Source: Cellvibrio japonicus Ueda107
Lineage (GTDB): Bacteria; Pseudomonadota; Gammaproteobacteria; Pseudomonadales; Cellvibrionaceae
DNA length: 64,000 nucleotides
Direction: 5' to 3'
Assembly (NCBI RefSeq): GCF_000019225.1
Contig: NC_010995.1
Location: forward strand, 2,488,501-2,552,500
A program made the translations under genes and the position numbers. A model generated the notes under the pieces. That model saw only the letters and a list, made by a program, of their open reading frames with translations, had not been told where the DNA came from and ran no database searches. How positions within the stretch are numbered: the first letter of the stretch is position 1; each line of letters opens with the position of its first letter. Positions 10,081 through 17,894 of this stretch are shown piece after piece.

Positions 10081-11040
10081 ATGGCCGCCCTGTCAAATCG
10101 CGACCTGGCACCCAACCCTTTCCTGCTGCCGCAAGGTGCCTACGCCCAACTCGATTGCCTGTTAGGCAGCCGCTTTATTGCGGAGGATCTAAGTCTCAGC
10201 AGTGTCAAACCGGCCAGGAGCCTGTTGGCTGGCAGCGTGCGCACCCGCTATCGCGGCCGGGGTATGGACTTTGAGGAAGTGCGCCTGTACCAAGCGGGGG
10301 ACGATATACGCTCTATTGATTGGCGGGTTACCGCACGCACCCAGGTACCGCACACCAAACTGTATCGCGAAGAGCGCGAACGACCGGTCTTTTTATTGGT
10401 TGACCAGCGCGCCAGCATGTTTTTCGGCAGCCGGCGCTGCTTTAAATCGGTATTGGCTTGCTACATTGCCGCCACCCTTGGCTGGACAGCCCTGGGCAAT
10501 AGTGACCGCATAGGCGCACTGGTTTTTGGCGATAGCGACCAGCGCGATATACGTGCGCGGCGCGGCAAGCACGCACAGTTGGAACTGATCCACCAACTGC
10601 AGGAATTTAACCGGCGCCTCACCAGCCCTATTGCCTCCGAGCACTCACTATCCCTGGCCGAATTGCTGGCGGATTTGCGCCGTATCAGCAAACCGGGCAG
10701 TGCCCTGTTTATCATCAGCGACTTCCGCGATATGGATGAGGCCTGCGAGCGCGAATTATTCAGCCTCGCCCGCCATGCAGACCTGACACTTATCCATGTG
10801 TACGATCCGCTCGAACAACAACTGGATAGCAACCAGCCACTCAGTGTCAGCAACGGCCAGGTACGCGTGCAACTACCTGCGCAACAGCGCAGTTTCCAGC
10901 AGGCCTATCGCGCCCTGTTCGAGCGCCGCCTGGAACTCTTGACGCAAACCGCCAAACGCCTGGGAATTGCGTTGCTCAGCCTAAGTACCCAGGACGATTG
11001 CGCCCAGCAATTGCGCCAGACCTTCGGTCGTCGTCGCTAA
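10081..11040 (+). CDS. DUF58 (VWA-like) protein
   Basis: A DUF58 protein, the regular partner of MoxR ATPases. The family hallmark is clear at residues 55-110: RYRGRGMDFEEVRLYQAGDDIRSIDW, then VTARTQVPHTKLYREERERPV, followed by a VWA-like fold beginning FLLVDQRASMFFG. It is probably cytoplasmic, as no membrane segment is visible. The molecular role of DUF58 is not firmly known. The gene sits 4 bases after moxR and 13 before the next gene, so it is certainly co-transcribed. Confidence 0.9.
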   Translation: MAALSNRDLAPNPFLLPQGAYAQLDCLLGSRFIAEDLSLSSVKPARSLLAGSVRTRYRGRGMDFEEVRLYQAGDDIRSIDWRVTARTQVPHTKLYREERERPVFLLVDQRASMFFGSRRCFKSVLACYIAATLGWTALGNSDRIGALVFGDSDQRDIRARRGKHAQLELIHQLQEFNRRLTSPIASEHSLSLAELLADLRRISKPGSALFIISDFRDMDEACERELFSLARHADLTLIHVYDPLEQQLDSNQPLSVSNGQVRVQLPAQQRSFQQAYRALFERRLELLTQTAKRLGIALLSLSTQDDCAQQLRQTFGRRR

Positions 11041-11053
11041 GGCAGGTGCAGAC

Positions 11054-11614
11054 ATGAAAACCCAAGCTTTGCCGCAAAACCTGCCCATGCCCCAATCCGC
11101 TTCCCCGTTGGATCAATTGGCCGATATACACCTGCCCGATCCAGTCAGCCTATGGCCACTCGCTCCCGGCTGGTATCTGTTATTGGTATTACTGCTGATT
11201 TTTATATGGGTTAGCTATGTCGTTTATCAGCGTCAACAGCGGCAGCGCTATCGCCGCGAAGCCATCCGGGCGCTACAGCAAGCACTTGCGGATTACCGGC
11301 AACACGGCAGCCTGGCCTCTTACCTGCAAGTACTCAATCTCACATTGCGCCGCACAGCCTTGAGCGCTGGCGCCTCCCAGGCTGTACTCAGCCTTACCGG
11401 ATTGCCATGGCTCCAGTGGCTTGACCAGGGTGCCCAATTACCCGGTCGTTTTTCCGACCACACCAACCTGCTGCTGGTGGCGCCCTACCAGAAATCACCG
11501 GAGGTCGCCGGATTGGAAGACGTCCAGCGGCTGGCTTTAGCCTGGGTAAAGGGCCATAACCTCAAGCGCGCAGGCAAGCTGATAAAACCAGCCCGGGAGA
11601 CCACCCATGTTTGA
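11054..11614 (+). CDS. DUF4381 membrane protein of the bat operon
   Basis: A 186-residue protein with a proline-rich N-terminus (PLDQLADIHLPDPVSLWPLAPGW) and one transmembrane helix (about 36-60). A soluble C-terminal half contains RREAIRALQQAL and LTGLPWLQWLDQ. This is the arrangement of DUF4381, which is found between DUF58 and the BatA-like gene in MoxR operons. Its end overlaps the next gene by 8 bases, suggesting translational coupling. The function is unknown; by context it is part of a membrane complex with the two VWA proteins. Confidence 0.87.
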   Translation: MKTQALPQNLPMPQSASPLDQLADIHLPDPVSLWPLAPGWYLLLVLLLIFIWVSYVVYQRQQRQRYRREAIRALQQALADYRQHGSLASYLQVLNLTLRRTALSAGASQAVLSLTGLPWLQWLDQGAQLPGRFSDHTNLLLVAPYQKSPEVAGLEDVQRLALAWVKGHNLKRAGKLIKPARETTHV

Positions 11615-12563
11615 GCTGGAATGGCCCTGGCTGTTGCTGCTGGCCCCCCTGCCCTTATTGATACGCTGGTTGCCGCCCCTGGAGCGCAGCGAGGCAGCCC
11701 TGCGCGTCCCGTTCTTCGGTGCAGTAAACACCCTGGCCCAGTCCGGTTCCGGCAATAGCCACCGGCGCCTGGGGCGCATCCTGGCACTCTGGATCATCTG
11801 GCTTGCCAGTGTACTGGCAGCCGCCAACCCGCAGTGGGTTGGCGAAGCGACCAGCATGCCTAACAGTGGCCGCGACCTGCTCCTGGCCGTGGATATTTCC
11901 GGCAGCATGCGTGAGCCGGATATGGTCTATAACAATCGCCGCATTACACGCCTGATGGCCGTTAAAAAAGTGGTGGGCGATTTCGTGGCGCGCCGCCAAT
12001 CCGATCGACTGGGGTTAGTCCTCTTTGGTACCCAGGCTTTTTTACAGGCGCCGCTGACCTTCGATGTAAAAACCGTGCAGGAAATGCTTATCGAAGCCGA
12101 ATCGGGTTATGCCGGGGAAGCAACCGCCATCGGCGATGCCATCGCACTCAGCATCAAGCGCTTACGTGAACAACCCAATGCCAAGCGGGTTATCATCCTG
12201 CTGACCGATGGTGAAAATACTGCCGGCGAACTGGGCATTGCGACTGCCACGGATTTAGCGGTTAAAGCCAACACCAAGATTTATACCATCGCGTTCAGTC
12301 CCTATGATCGCGAAGTGGATTCACACAGCATGCAACAAATTGCCGAGCAAACCGGCGGCGAATTCTTTCGCGCACGCAACACCCGCGACCTGGAAGAAAT
12401 CCATCGCCAGTTAGACCTGCTTGAACCTACAGCGCAGGATGAAGCGACATTCCGCCCGGTAGAAAGCCTATTCTATTGGCCACTGGCAATTGCCCTGTTA
12501 ACCAGTTTGCTCCTCGCACTTGCCCCCATGGTGCGCATTCCTGTACGGGGAAATGAGGCATGA
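11607..12563 (+). CDS. batA: VWA-domain membrane protein, BatA-like
   Basis: A 318-residue BatA-type protein. N-terminal hydrophobic segments (about 5-20 and 55-75) precede a von Willebrand A domain with a complete MIDAS start DISGSMREPDM (about residue 98), then FGTQAFLQAPLTFD and ILLTDGENTAGE. A C-terminal transmembrane helix (WPLAIALLTSLLLALAP) ends the protein. The VWA domain is expected on the periplasmic side. The BatA/BatB pair is known from aerotolerance operons, though the biochemical job is unsettled. It overlaps both neighbouring genes. Confidence 0.92.
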   Translation: MFELEWPWLLLLAPLPLLIRWLPPLERSEAALRVPFFGAVNTLAQSGSGNSHRRLGRILALWIIWLASVLAAANPQWVGEATSMPNSGRDLLLAVDISGSMREPDMVYNNRRITRLMAVKKVVGDFVARRQSDRLGLVLFGTQAFLQAPLTFDVKTVQEMLIEAESGYAGEATAIGDAIALSIKRLREQPNAKRVIILLTDGENTAGELGIATATDLAVKANTKIYTIAFSPYDREVDSHSMQQIAEQTGGEFFRARNTRDLEEIHRQLDLLEPTAQDEATFRPVESLFYWPLAIALLTSLLLALAPMVRIPVRGNEA

Positions 12564-14554
12564 CAGACCTGCTCAACCAATTTCATTTTTTACGCCCCTG
12601 GTGGCTAGTCGCTATAGTGCCCGCAGCACTATTAATTATCGGGTTGTGGCGCCGCCAGTATCAGGCACAAAGTTGGCAACAATTGATCGCACCGGATTTA
12701 CTGCCCTATTTACTGGATGGCAAAACCACCCATATCAATCCGCGCTACCTGCTCGGTTTACTGTTGGGCTGGATCATTGCCTGCACTGCACTGGCCGGCC
12801 CCACCTGGGAAAAACGTCCGGTAAGCCTGGAAAAAAACCAACAGGCACTGGTGCTCTTGCTCGACTTGTCGCCTTCTATGTTGAGCGAAGATTTAAAGCC
12901 ATCCCGCCTGCTGCGGGCACGCCTGAAGATTGCCGACATCCTCAAGCGCCGCCAGGACGGCTATACCGGCCTGGTGGTGTATGCAGGCGATGCCCATGTA
13001 GTGACACCGCTGAGCGATGACAGCAAAACCATTATCAACCTGTTACCCGACCTGACCCCTTACATCATGCCGTTATCGGGCAGTAATACCGAAGCAGCCA
13101 TCGGCCGCGCGCTGCAAATGATGCACGACAGCGGTATCAGCCAGGGCGATTTATTGTTGCTAACCGATGGCGTCACGGCAGATGCCCAGGCACGCATTGT
13201 TGAGCTGATGCAAGCGCACAAGGATATTCGCCTCTCTATCCTGGGTGTGGGGACTACCAGCCCAACCCCGATCCCTGCCAGTAAAGGCGGCTTTGTGCGC
13301 GATCGCGCCGGCGGCATCGTCACAACACAATTGAATATCAGCGAGCTGCGCGATCTGGCACACAAAACCGGTGGTCGCTACCAAACCTTTGTCGACACCA
13401 CGGCGGATATCGATGTGTTGTTAAGGGATGATCCACACCGTTCTCCTCAACACCAAACCGATAAAACCCAGCGCGAATTTGATAGCTGGTATGACCGGGG
13501 GCATTGGCTGGCGCTGCTGCTGTTGCCCATTGTCCTCTACAGTTTCCGCCGCGGATTGCTGCTCAGCCTGCTGTGCCTGCCCTTGTTGGGACTGACGCCG
13601 CAAAACAGTTATGCCTTCGGCTGGGACGATTTGTGGCGCAACAAAAATCAGCAGGCCTACCAGGCCTTGCAAGAAGAACAGACACAAAAAGCAGCCGAGT
13701 TGTTTAACGATCCCAACTGGAAAGCAACCGCAGACTATCGCGCCGGGCATTACGAACAAGCCGCCCAGGGTTTCGCCAAAGATGATTCTGCCCGTGGCCA
13801 TTACAATCGCGGCAATGCCCTGGCCAAGGCAGGCAAACTGGATGATGCTATCAACGCCTACAACCAGGCCTTAAAGCGCAACCCCCATTTTGCTGATGCG
13901 CAAAAAAACCGTGACCTGGTAGAACAGGCCAAACAACAACAGCAACAGCAACAGCAAAACCAATCCCAGAATAGCCAGTCGCAAAATGACGACTCGCAAG
14001 ATAACCAGCAGGACGGTCAACAACAGGATAGCCAGCAGCAGAATACCGGCAACCAAGCCGATAAACAGGATCAATCTTCCGGTGAGCAGCAGGAGCAAGA
14101 CACGCAACAACAAGACACCTCACAACAAAACCAGAGTGAACAACAAGGCCAAACCGAACAGCAAAACAGTGAGCAAACATCCCAGCAGCAGAGCGCACAG
14201 GATGAAGAAGGCCAGGAGCTGAGCGAGGAAGAAAAAGCGGAAGAAGCGCGTCGCCAGGCAGAAGAACAGGCACAGCGTGAGGCTGAGCAGGCGCAGCAAG
14301 CTAATGCAGCGCAAGAGCAGTCATCCGATGAGCAACAATCCGACGAACAACAGGCACTGGCCCGGCAAATCCAGCCGGATGATGGTTTAACAGACGAAGA
14401 GCGCCAGGCTATGGAGCAATGGCTGCGCCGGGTGCCCGATGAGCCGGGTATGCTGCTAAAAAACAAATTCAAAGACCAGTACCGCAAACGCCGTATGCAA
14501 ATGTTCAATGGCGAATGGGAAGCACCGGAAAACGGTGCAACTGACCGCTGGTAA
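12560..14554 (+). CDS. batB: VWA/TPR membrane protein, BatB-BatC-like, with long Gln-rich tract
   Basis: A 664-residue protein. Two N-terminal membrane segments are followed by a VWA domain with MIDAS DLSPSM (about 102). A second hydrophobic region lies at about 315-350, then TPR-like repeats (GHYNRGNALAKAGKLDDAINAYNQALKRNP split over 415-450), equivalent to BatC. From about 455 to 605 the chain is an unusual Gln/Ser/Asp/Glu-rich low-complexity tract. The C-terminus has the conserved end LRRVPDEPGMLLKNKFKDQY. BatB and BatC are therefore one polypeptide here. It starts within the batA stop (ATGA overlap) and precedes batD by 24 bases. Confidence 0.92.
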   Translation: MTDLLNQFHFLRPWWLVAIVPAALLIIGLWRRQYQAQSWQQLIAPDLLPYLLDGKTTHINPRYLLGLLLGWIIACTALAGPTWEKRPVSLEKNQQALVLLLDLSPSMLSEDLKPSRLLRARLKIADILKRRQDGYTGLVVYAGDAHVVTPLSDDSKTIINLLPDLTPYIMPLSGSNTEAAIGRALQMMHDSGISQGDLLLLTDGVTADAQARIVELMQAHKDIRLSILGVGTTSPTPIPASKGGFVRDRAGGIVTTQLNISELRDLAHKTGGRYQTFVDTTADIDVLLRDDPHRSPQHQTDKTQREFDSWYDRGHWLALLLLPIVLYSFRRGLLLSLLCLPLLGLTPQNSYAFGWDDLWRNKNQQAYQALQEEQTQKAAELFNDPNWKATADYRAGHYEQAAQGFAKDDSARGHYNRGNALAKAGKLDDAINAYNQALKRNPHFADAQKNRDLVEQAKQQQQQQQQNQSQNSQSQNDDSQDNQQDGQQQDSQQQNTGNQADKQDQSSGEQQEQDTQQQDTSQQNQSEQQGQTEQQNSEQTSQQQSAQDEEGQELSEEEKAEEARRQAEEQAQREAEQAQQANAAQEQSSDEQQSDEQQALARQIQPDDGLTDEERQAMEQWLRRVPDEPGMLLKNKFKDQYRKRRMQMFNGEWEAPENGATDRW

Positions 14555-14578
14555 TCCATCAAGGGATAACAACTGACT

Positions 14579-16339
14579 ATGCAACATCCGATCGCTAGCA
14601 CAACATCCCGTATTAACCTTTTGCCAAGCGCAATGAAGGCCTGGCTTTGTCTATTGCTGGTGCTATGCCTGTGGCCCTCTGCCTGGGCAGCCAACCTGAC
14701 AGCCAGTGTCGATAAGAACCTGATCGGCCTTAATGACACCTTTACACTGCGCTTACAGTACGATGAAATCGACAAAAGTGTTAGCCCGGACCTGAGTTCA
14801 CTGCAACACGATTTTGAAGTACTGAATACGCAAAGCGGCTCTGTCGTCAGCATTGTCAATGGCCAATCGCAAAGCTATACCCATTGGACCATTGATCTGG
14901 CACCGCGCAAAATCGGCAAATTGATTATCCCGTCCTTCAATATCAAAGGTGCAGTCAGCGATGCCATTGAAATTACCGTCGAAGGTAAAAGCAAACGCGC
15001 GCAGGCCGATAATATCCAGGTAGAAACCCTGGTCGAAAAACCGTCCCTCTATGTACAGGAACAATTGTTTGTCACCGTTCGCCTGAAAATAGATGCCAAC
15101 CTTTCACTGAATGGCGGCAACATGGAACCACTGCAAATCAAGGATGCACTGGTCATTCAATTGGAGGACAAGAAATATCGCATGAATGAAAATGGACGCC
15201 TGGTTGACATCATCGAAAGTCGTTTTGCCGTCTACCCGCAAGTCAGCGGTGAAATGATTATCCCCGCCATTTTGTTCCAACTGGATGTCGGCGGTAACCA
15301 ATGGGATATGCGCAGCTTCTTCGGCACCAATCGCGGCAACCTGATACGCCTGCGCACGGAAGAACAGCGCATTACCGTTACGCCTTCACCACAGGACCCC
15401 AAAGCCCAACCCTGGCTGCCAGCACAAAACCTGCAACTGGAGGAACACTGGAGTACCAACCCGGAAACACTCAAGGTAGGCGACCCTATCACCCGCACTA
15501 TTACTATCCGTGCCCAGGGACTCAGTGCCGCGCAATTACCGCCGCTGCCAACCCTGGATATCCAGGGGTTAAGCAGCTATCAAGACCAGGCACAAACCGA
15601 AGACCAGAAGCAAGACAATGGTGTTACAGGTTCCCGTGTTGAAACTACGGCGATAGTCGCCAACCGCAGTGGCAGCTACACCCTACCCTCCATCAAGTTA
15701 CATTGGTGGGATACCCAGGAAAAAGTCTTTAAAACGGCAGAACTTGCCAGTACTCGCCTTAACGTGAGCAGTGGTGCCAACAACATGGATGCAATTGTAG
15801 ATAAAGACAGCAACACCCATGATGAATACACATCTGTTCCACTGAATACCGAATTGAACCTATCCGCTAACCATCAAACCAAAGCCTCTCTACCCATCTG
15901 GGTTTATGTGTTGCTTGCCGCAAGTCTGTTAGCCAATGTGTGCTTATTCTGGCTATATCGGCAAGCACGCCTCGGCAAAAACACCCGATCAACCGATCAG
16001 CAACAAGATGGAAAAGAACAACACAGCAATGAAAAAGCGGCATGGCAACAAGTTAGAGAAGCGATAGGCAACAAGGCTACGCCAGAAAAACTGCGTGAAG
16101 TGTTGTTGCACTGGGGAAGGATTTTCTGGCAAGACGCGCAATTAAATAGCCTTGATAGGCTTGGCCGTCAATTTGGCTCCGCCGAACTGATAGAACACCT
16201 CAAACAATTGGACCGTTGTATTTATAGCCAGAAACATAGCGAATTGGACCTGGACGCATTGAAACAACTCCTGGCCAGCCTGCGCCAGGCCACCCAGCGC
16301 AAGCAGGAGCAAACCCTCAAGGCACTTTATCCCCACTAA
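14579..16339 (+). CDS. batD: BatD family (oxygen tolerance) protein
   Basis: A 586-residue BatD homologue: signal peptide or anchor (about 17-38, CLWPSAWAA), then tandem Ig-like periplasmic domains. These contain ASVDKNLIGLNDTFTL near the start and LYVQEQLFVTVRL near 160. A transmembrane helix lies at about 440-460 and a charged, mostly helical cytoplasmic domain of about 120 residues ends it. It is the last gene of the moxR-bat operon. The ATG follows AAGGGATAACAACTGACT. Confidence 0.9.
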   Translation: MQHPIASTTSRINLLPSAMKAWLCLLLVLCLWPSAWAANLTASVDKNLIGLNDTFTLRLQYDEIDKSVSPDLSSLQHDFEVLNTQSGSVVSIVNGQSQSYTHWTIDLAPRKIGKLIIPSFNIKGAVSDAIEITVEGKSKRAQADNIQVETLVEKPSLYVQEQLFVTVRLKIDANLSLNGGNMEPLQIKDALVIQLEDKKYRMNENGRLVDIIESRFAVYPQVSGEMIIPAILFQLDVGGNQWDMRSFFGTNRGNLIRLRTEEQRITVTPSPQDPKAQPWLPAQNLQLEEHWSTNPETLKVGDPITRTITIRAQGLSAAQLPPLPTLDIQGLSSYQDQAQTEDQKQDNGVTGSRVETTAIVANRSGSYTLPSIKLHWWDTQEKVFKTAELASTRLNVSSGANNMDAIVDKDSNTHDEYTSVPLNTELNLSANHQTKASLPIWVYVLLAASLLANVCLFWLYRQARLGKNTRSTDQQQDGKEQHSNEKAAWQQVREAIGNKATPEKLREVLLHWGRIFWQDAQLNSLDRLGRQFGSAELIEHLKQLDRCIYSQKHSELDLDALKQLLASLRQATQRKQEQTLKALYPH

Positions 16340-16357
16340 ATCAACATCCTTGCAGAC

Positions 16358-16389
16358 AAAAAATACCAGGCTTGGCCTGGTATTTTTTT
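16358..16389 (+). terminator. Rho-independent terminator of the moxR-bat operon
   Basis: A 9-bp stem AATACCAGG/CCTGGTATT with a CTTGG loop and a run of seven T, starting 18 bases after the batD stop. Confidence 0.92.
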
Positions 16390-16483
16390 ATTGAAAAACT
16401 GCTTTTCAATAAACAGGATTTAATAAGCTGCACAGTTTTTTACCCGTTCAAACCATGGCTCACCTCAAATTGGCTGGCGCCCG

Positions 16484-17293
16484 TTAACCTTCATATCGGT
16501 AGAACTGTAGGTTCTCAATCTGTCGGTCAAACTGCTCAAGAATATGATCGATACAGCGCGTTGCCAATGCAAAATAATCACCTGGTGCAATGGTGGGTTT
16601 ATCTACAACCAATTGGGTCTCTATACATTGCATCAAGCTTTTGATTTCCTGGCGCAATTTTTCCGACCAAGCCTCCTCTACCGACCCTGAGATTTTATTG
16701 CGCAAATGATTTAACTGGATACGCATCACACTGGAACATTCACCGCGTGCAGCTACACCTGTACCCAATGCACGCGCCTGGCCAATATACTCTGCAATGG
16801 ATAACAAATAACGCCAATCTGTATCCAATGAACCACCGCCCATCTTGGCTAAATGATGGGAGTCAGCCACATCCTCTATCAGATACAGTAGATTGGCGAT
16901 CAAAATATTATGTTGCTTGAAGTTGTTATCAGCATCGCCCTGCAAATAGGACTGGGCCAAACGCTGCCAGTGATCCAGCAAACTCTTCCATTTGATATTA
17001 TCGCGAACCCATAATCCCGAATCCTGGATGTCTTGCGCAATACGTTTTACATGGAGATTAACCTTATCAATTTCCGCTTGGACACTGGTATTGCCATTGA
17101 TATACCCTGTAGTCAAGCCACGGTGTTGCTGGATATAGGTCAATAGGTTGCGCATCAGTTTTATGTATTCAATCCCCCGCGCCAGCATACGTTCGGCGAT
17201 CCTGCGTTTGCGCTTAAGCGATAGCGCGAGAAACAGCAGGAACAACAGCGAAAATAACACAAAGAAAATCAACAGAGAAAAAGGCGTTTCCAT
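16484..17293 (-). CDS. Membrane-anchored NIT-like sensor-domain protein
   Basis: A 269-residue protein with one N-terminal transmembrane helix (about 5-25), a basic stop-transfer segment (LKRKRRIAERM) and an all-helical domain. The stretch YIQQHRGLTTGYINGN resembles the QHRGLS-type signature of the nitrate/nitrite-sensing NIT domain, and RALGTGVAARGE later resembles its second conserved helix. No kinase, GGDEF or methyl-accepting domain is attached, so a NIT-like domain stands alone. It lies convergent to batD and is monocistronic. Function is inferred only from domain resemblance; a structural role without ligand binding is equally possible. Confidence 0.7.
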   Translation of the reverse strand: METPFSLLIFFVLFSLLFLLFLALSLKRKRRIAERMLARGIEYIKLMRNLLTYIQQHRGLTTGYINGNTSVQAEIDKVNLHVKRIAQDIQDSGLWVRDNIKWKSLLDHWQRLAQSYLQGDADNNFKQHNILIANLLYLIEDVADSHHLAKMGGGSLDTDWRYLLSIAEYIGQARALGTGVAARGECSSVMRIQLNHLRNKISGSVEEAWSEKLRQEIKSLMQCIETQLVVDKPTIAPGDYFALATRCIDHILEQFDRQIENLQFYRYEG

Positions 17294-17894
17294 AGTTTTA
17301 TCCCGCCCGATGGGTTAAACGATGCACGTGTTGCGCAATTTCAGCTGCCTGCCCTGCACGAAAACTGTTTTTATTAGCCAAATCTGCCGTGCTTCAATAT
17401 CCCGGAAAAATGTCAACCACTGCCAGCGACAATCCTCCAGACATTACGGATGGCAGGACCCATAATTTCACCGCTGCTACAAACTGACCCAAAGTCCGCA
17501 AGACCAACTTCACTCGATACTCAACAAAGCTCCACCTCATGCACCAAACACAAGCAGGCAAATTCAATACCATTTTTTTTGCCCCAAAACACAGCAACGC
17601 TAACAGACCAACAACGTGTTTTTGTGTATCCATTACTGCTTTAAAGTGGGATGGCCGCTGACTCAATATTCATGCTTCAACATTCGTGCCAGCTAATTCG
17701 ATAGTGGAGGGTCTGGAAACGTGATGATTGTTGCGAACCTATAAAAAACCCAGGCCGAACTAGGCTTCCAGCGAAATAGGTGATAAAAATAACCGCCTAT
17801 TTATCGCAACATTCACTTGCTAATACGAATGGAAAAATACGTTCAGGCCGGGAAACTCCCGGCCATAAGAAGAGAGGAAAACCAGGTAAAAAGA
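17294..17894 (-). other. 600-base gap, possible remains of a small gene
   Basis: No convincing intact gene. On the minus strand an ATG at 17633 opens a frame with a signal-peptide-like start (MDTQKHVVGLLALLCFGAKK). It runs to a TGA at 17394 and then continues open in the same frame (STADLANKNSFRAGQAAEIA) to just before the NIT-like gene. An A8 run sits inside it. This could be a decayed gene or chance. The gap also holds the pepN terminator at its right end. Confidence 0.3.
17846..17864 (-). terminator. Probable terminator downstream of pepN
   Basis: Perfect inverted repeat GGCCGGGAAACTCCCGGCC, 30 bases after the pepN stop. The following minus-strand sequence is TGAACGTATTTTT, so the T tract is displaced and termination may be imperfect. 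Confidence 0.6.

Noticed and set aside
13930..13960. CAG/CAA repeat array as a possible CRISPR or satellite
   Set aside because: It is in frame inside batB and encodes the Gln tract; no spacer structure. No CRISPR array was found anywhere in the window.
14071..14859. 262-codon minus-strand Cys/Ser-rich frame
   Set aside because: Opposite of the Gln-rich tract of batB; composition is an artefact of CAG/CAA repeats.
17450..17644. 64-codon plus-strand frame in the gap before pepN
   Set aside because: No ribosome site, no conserved look, antisense to the somewhat better minus-strand frame.
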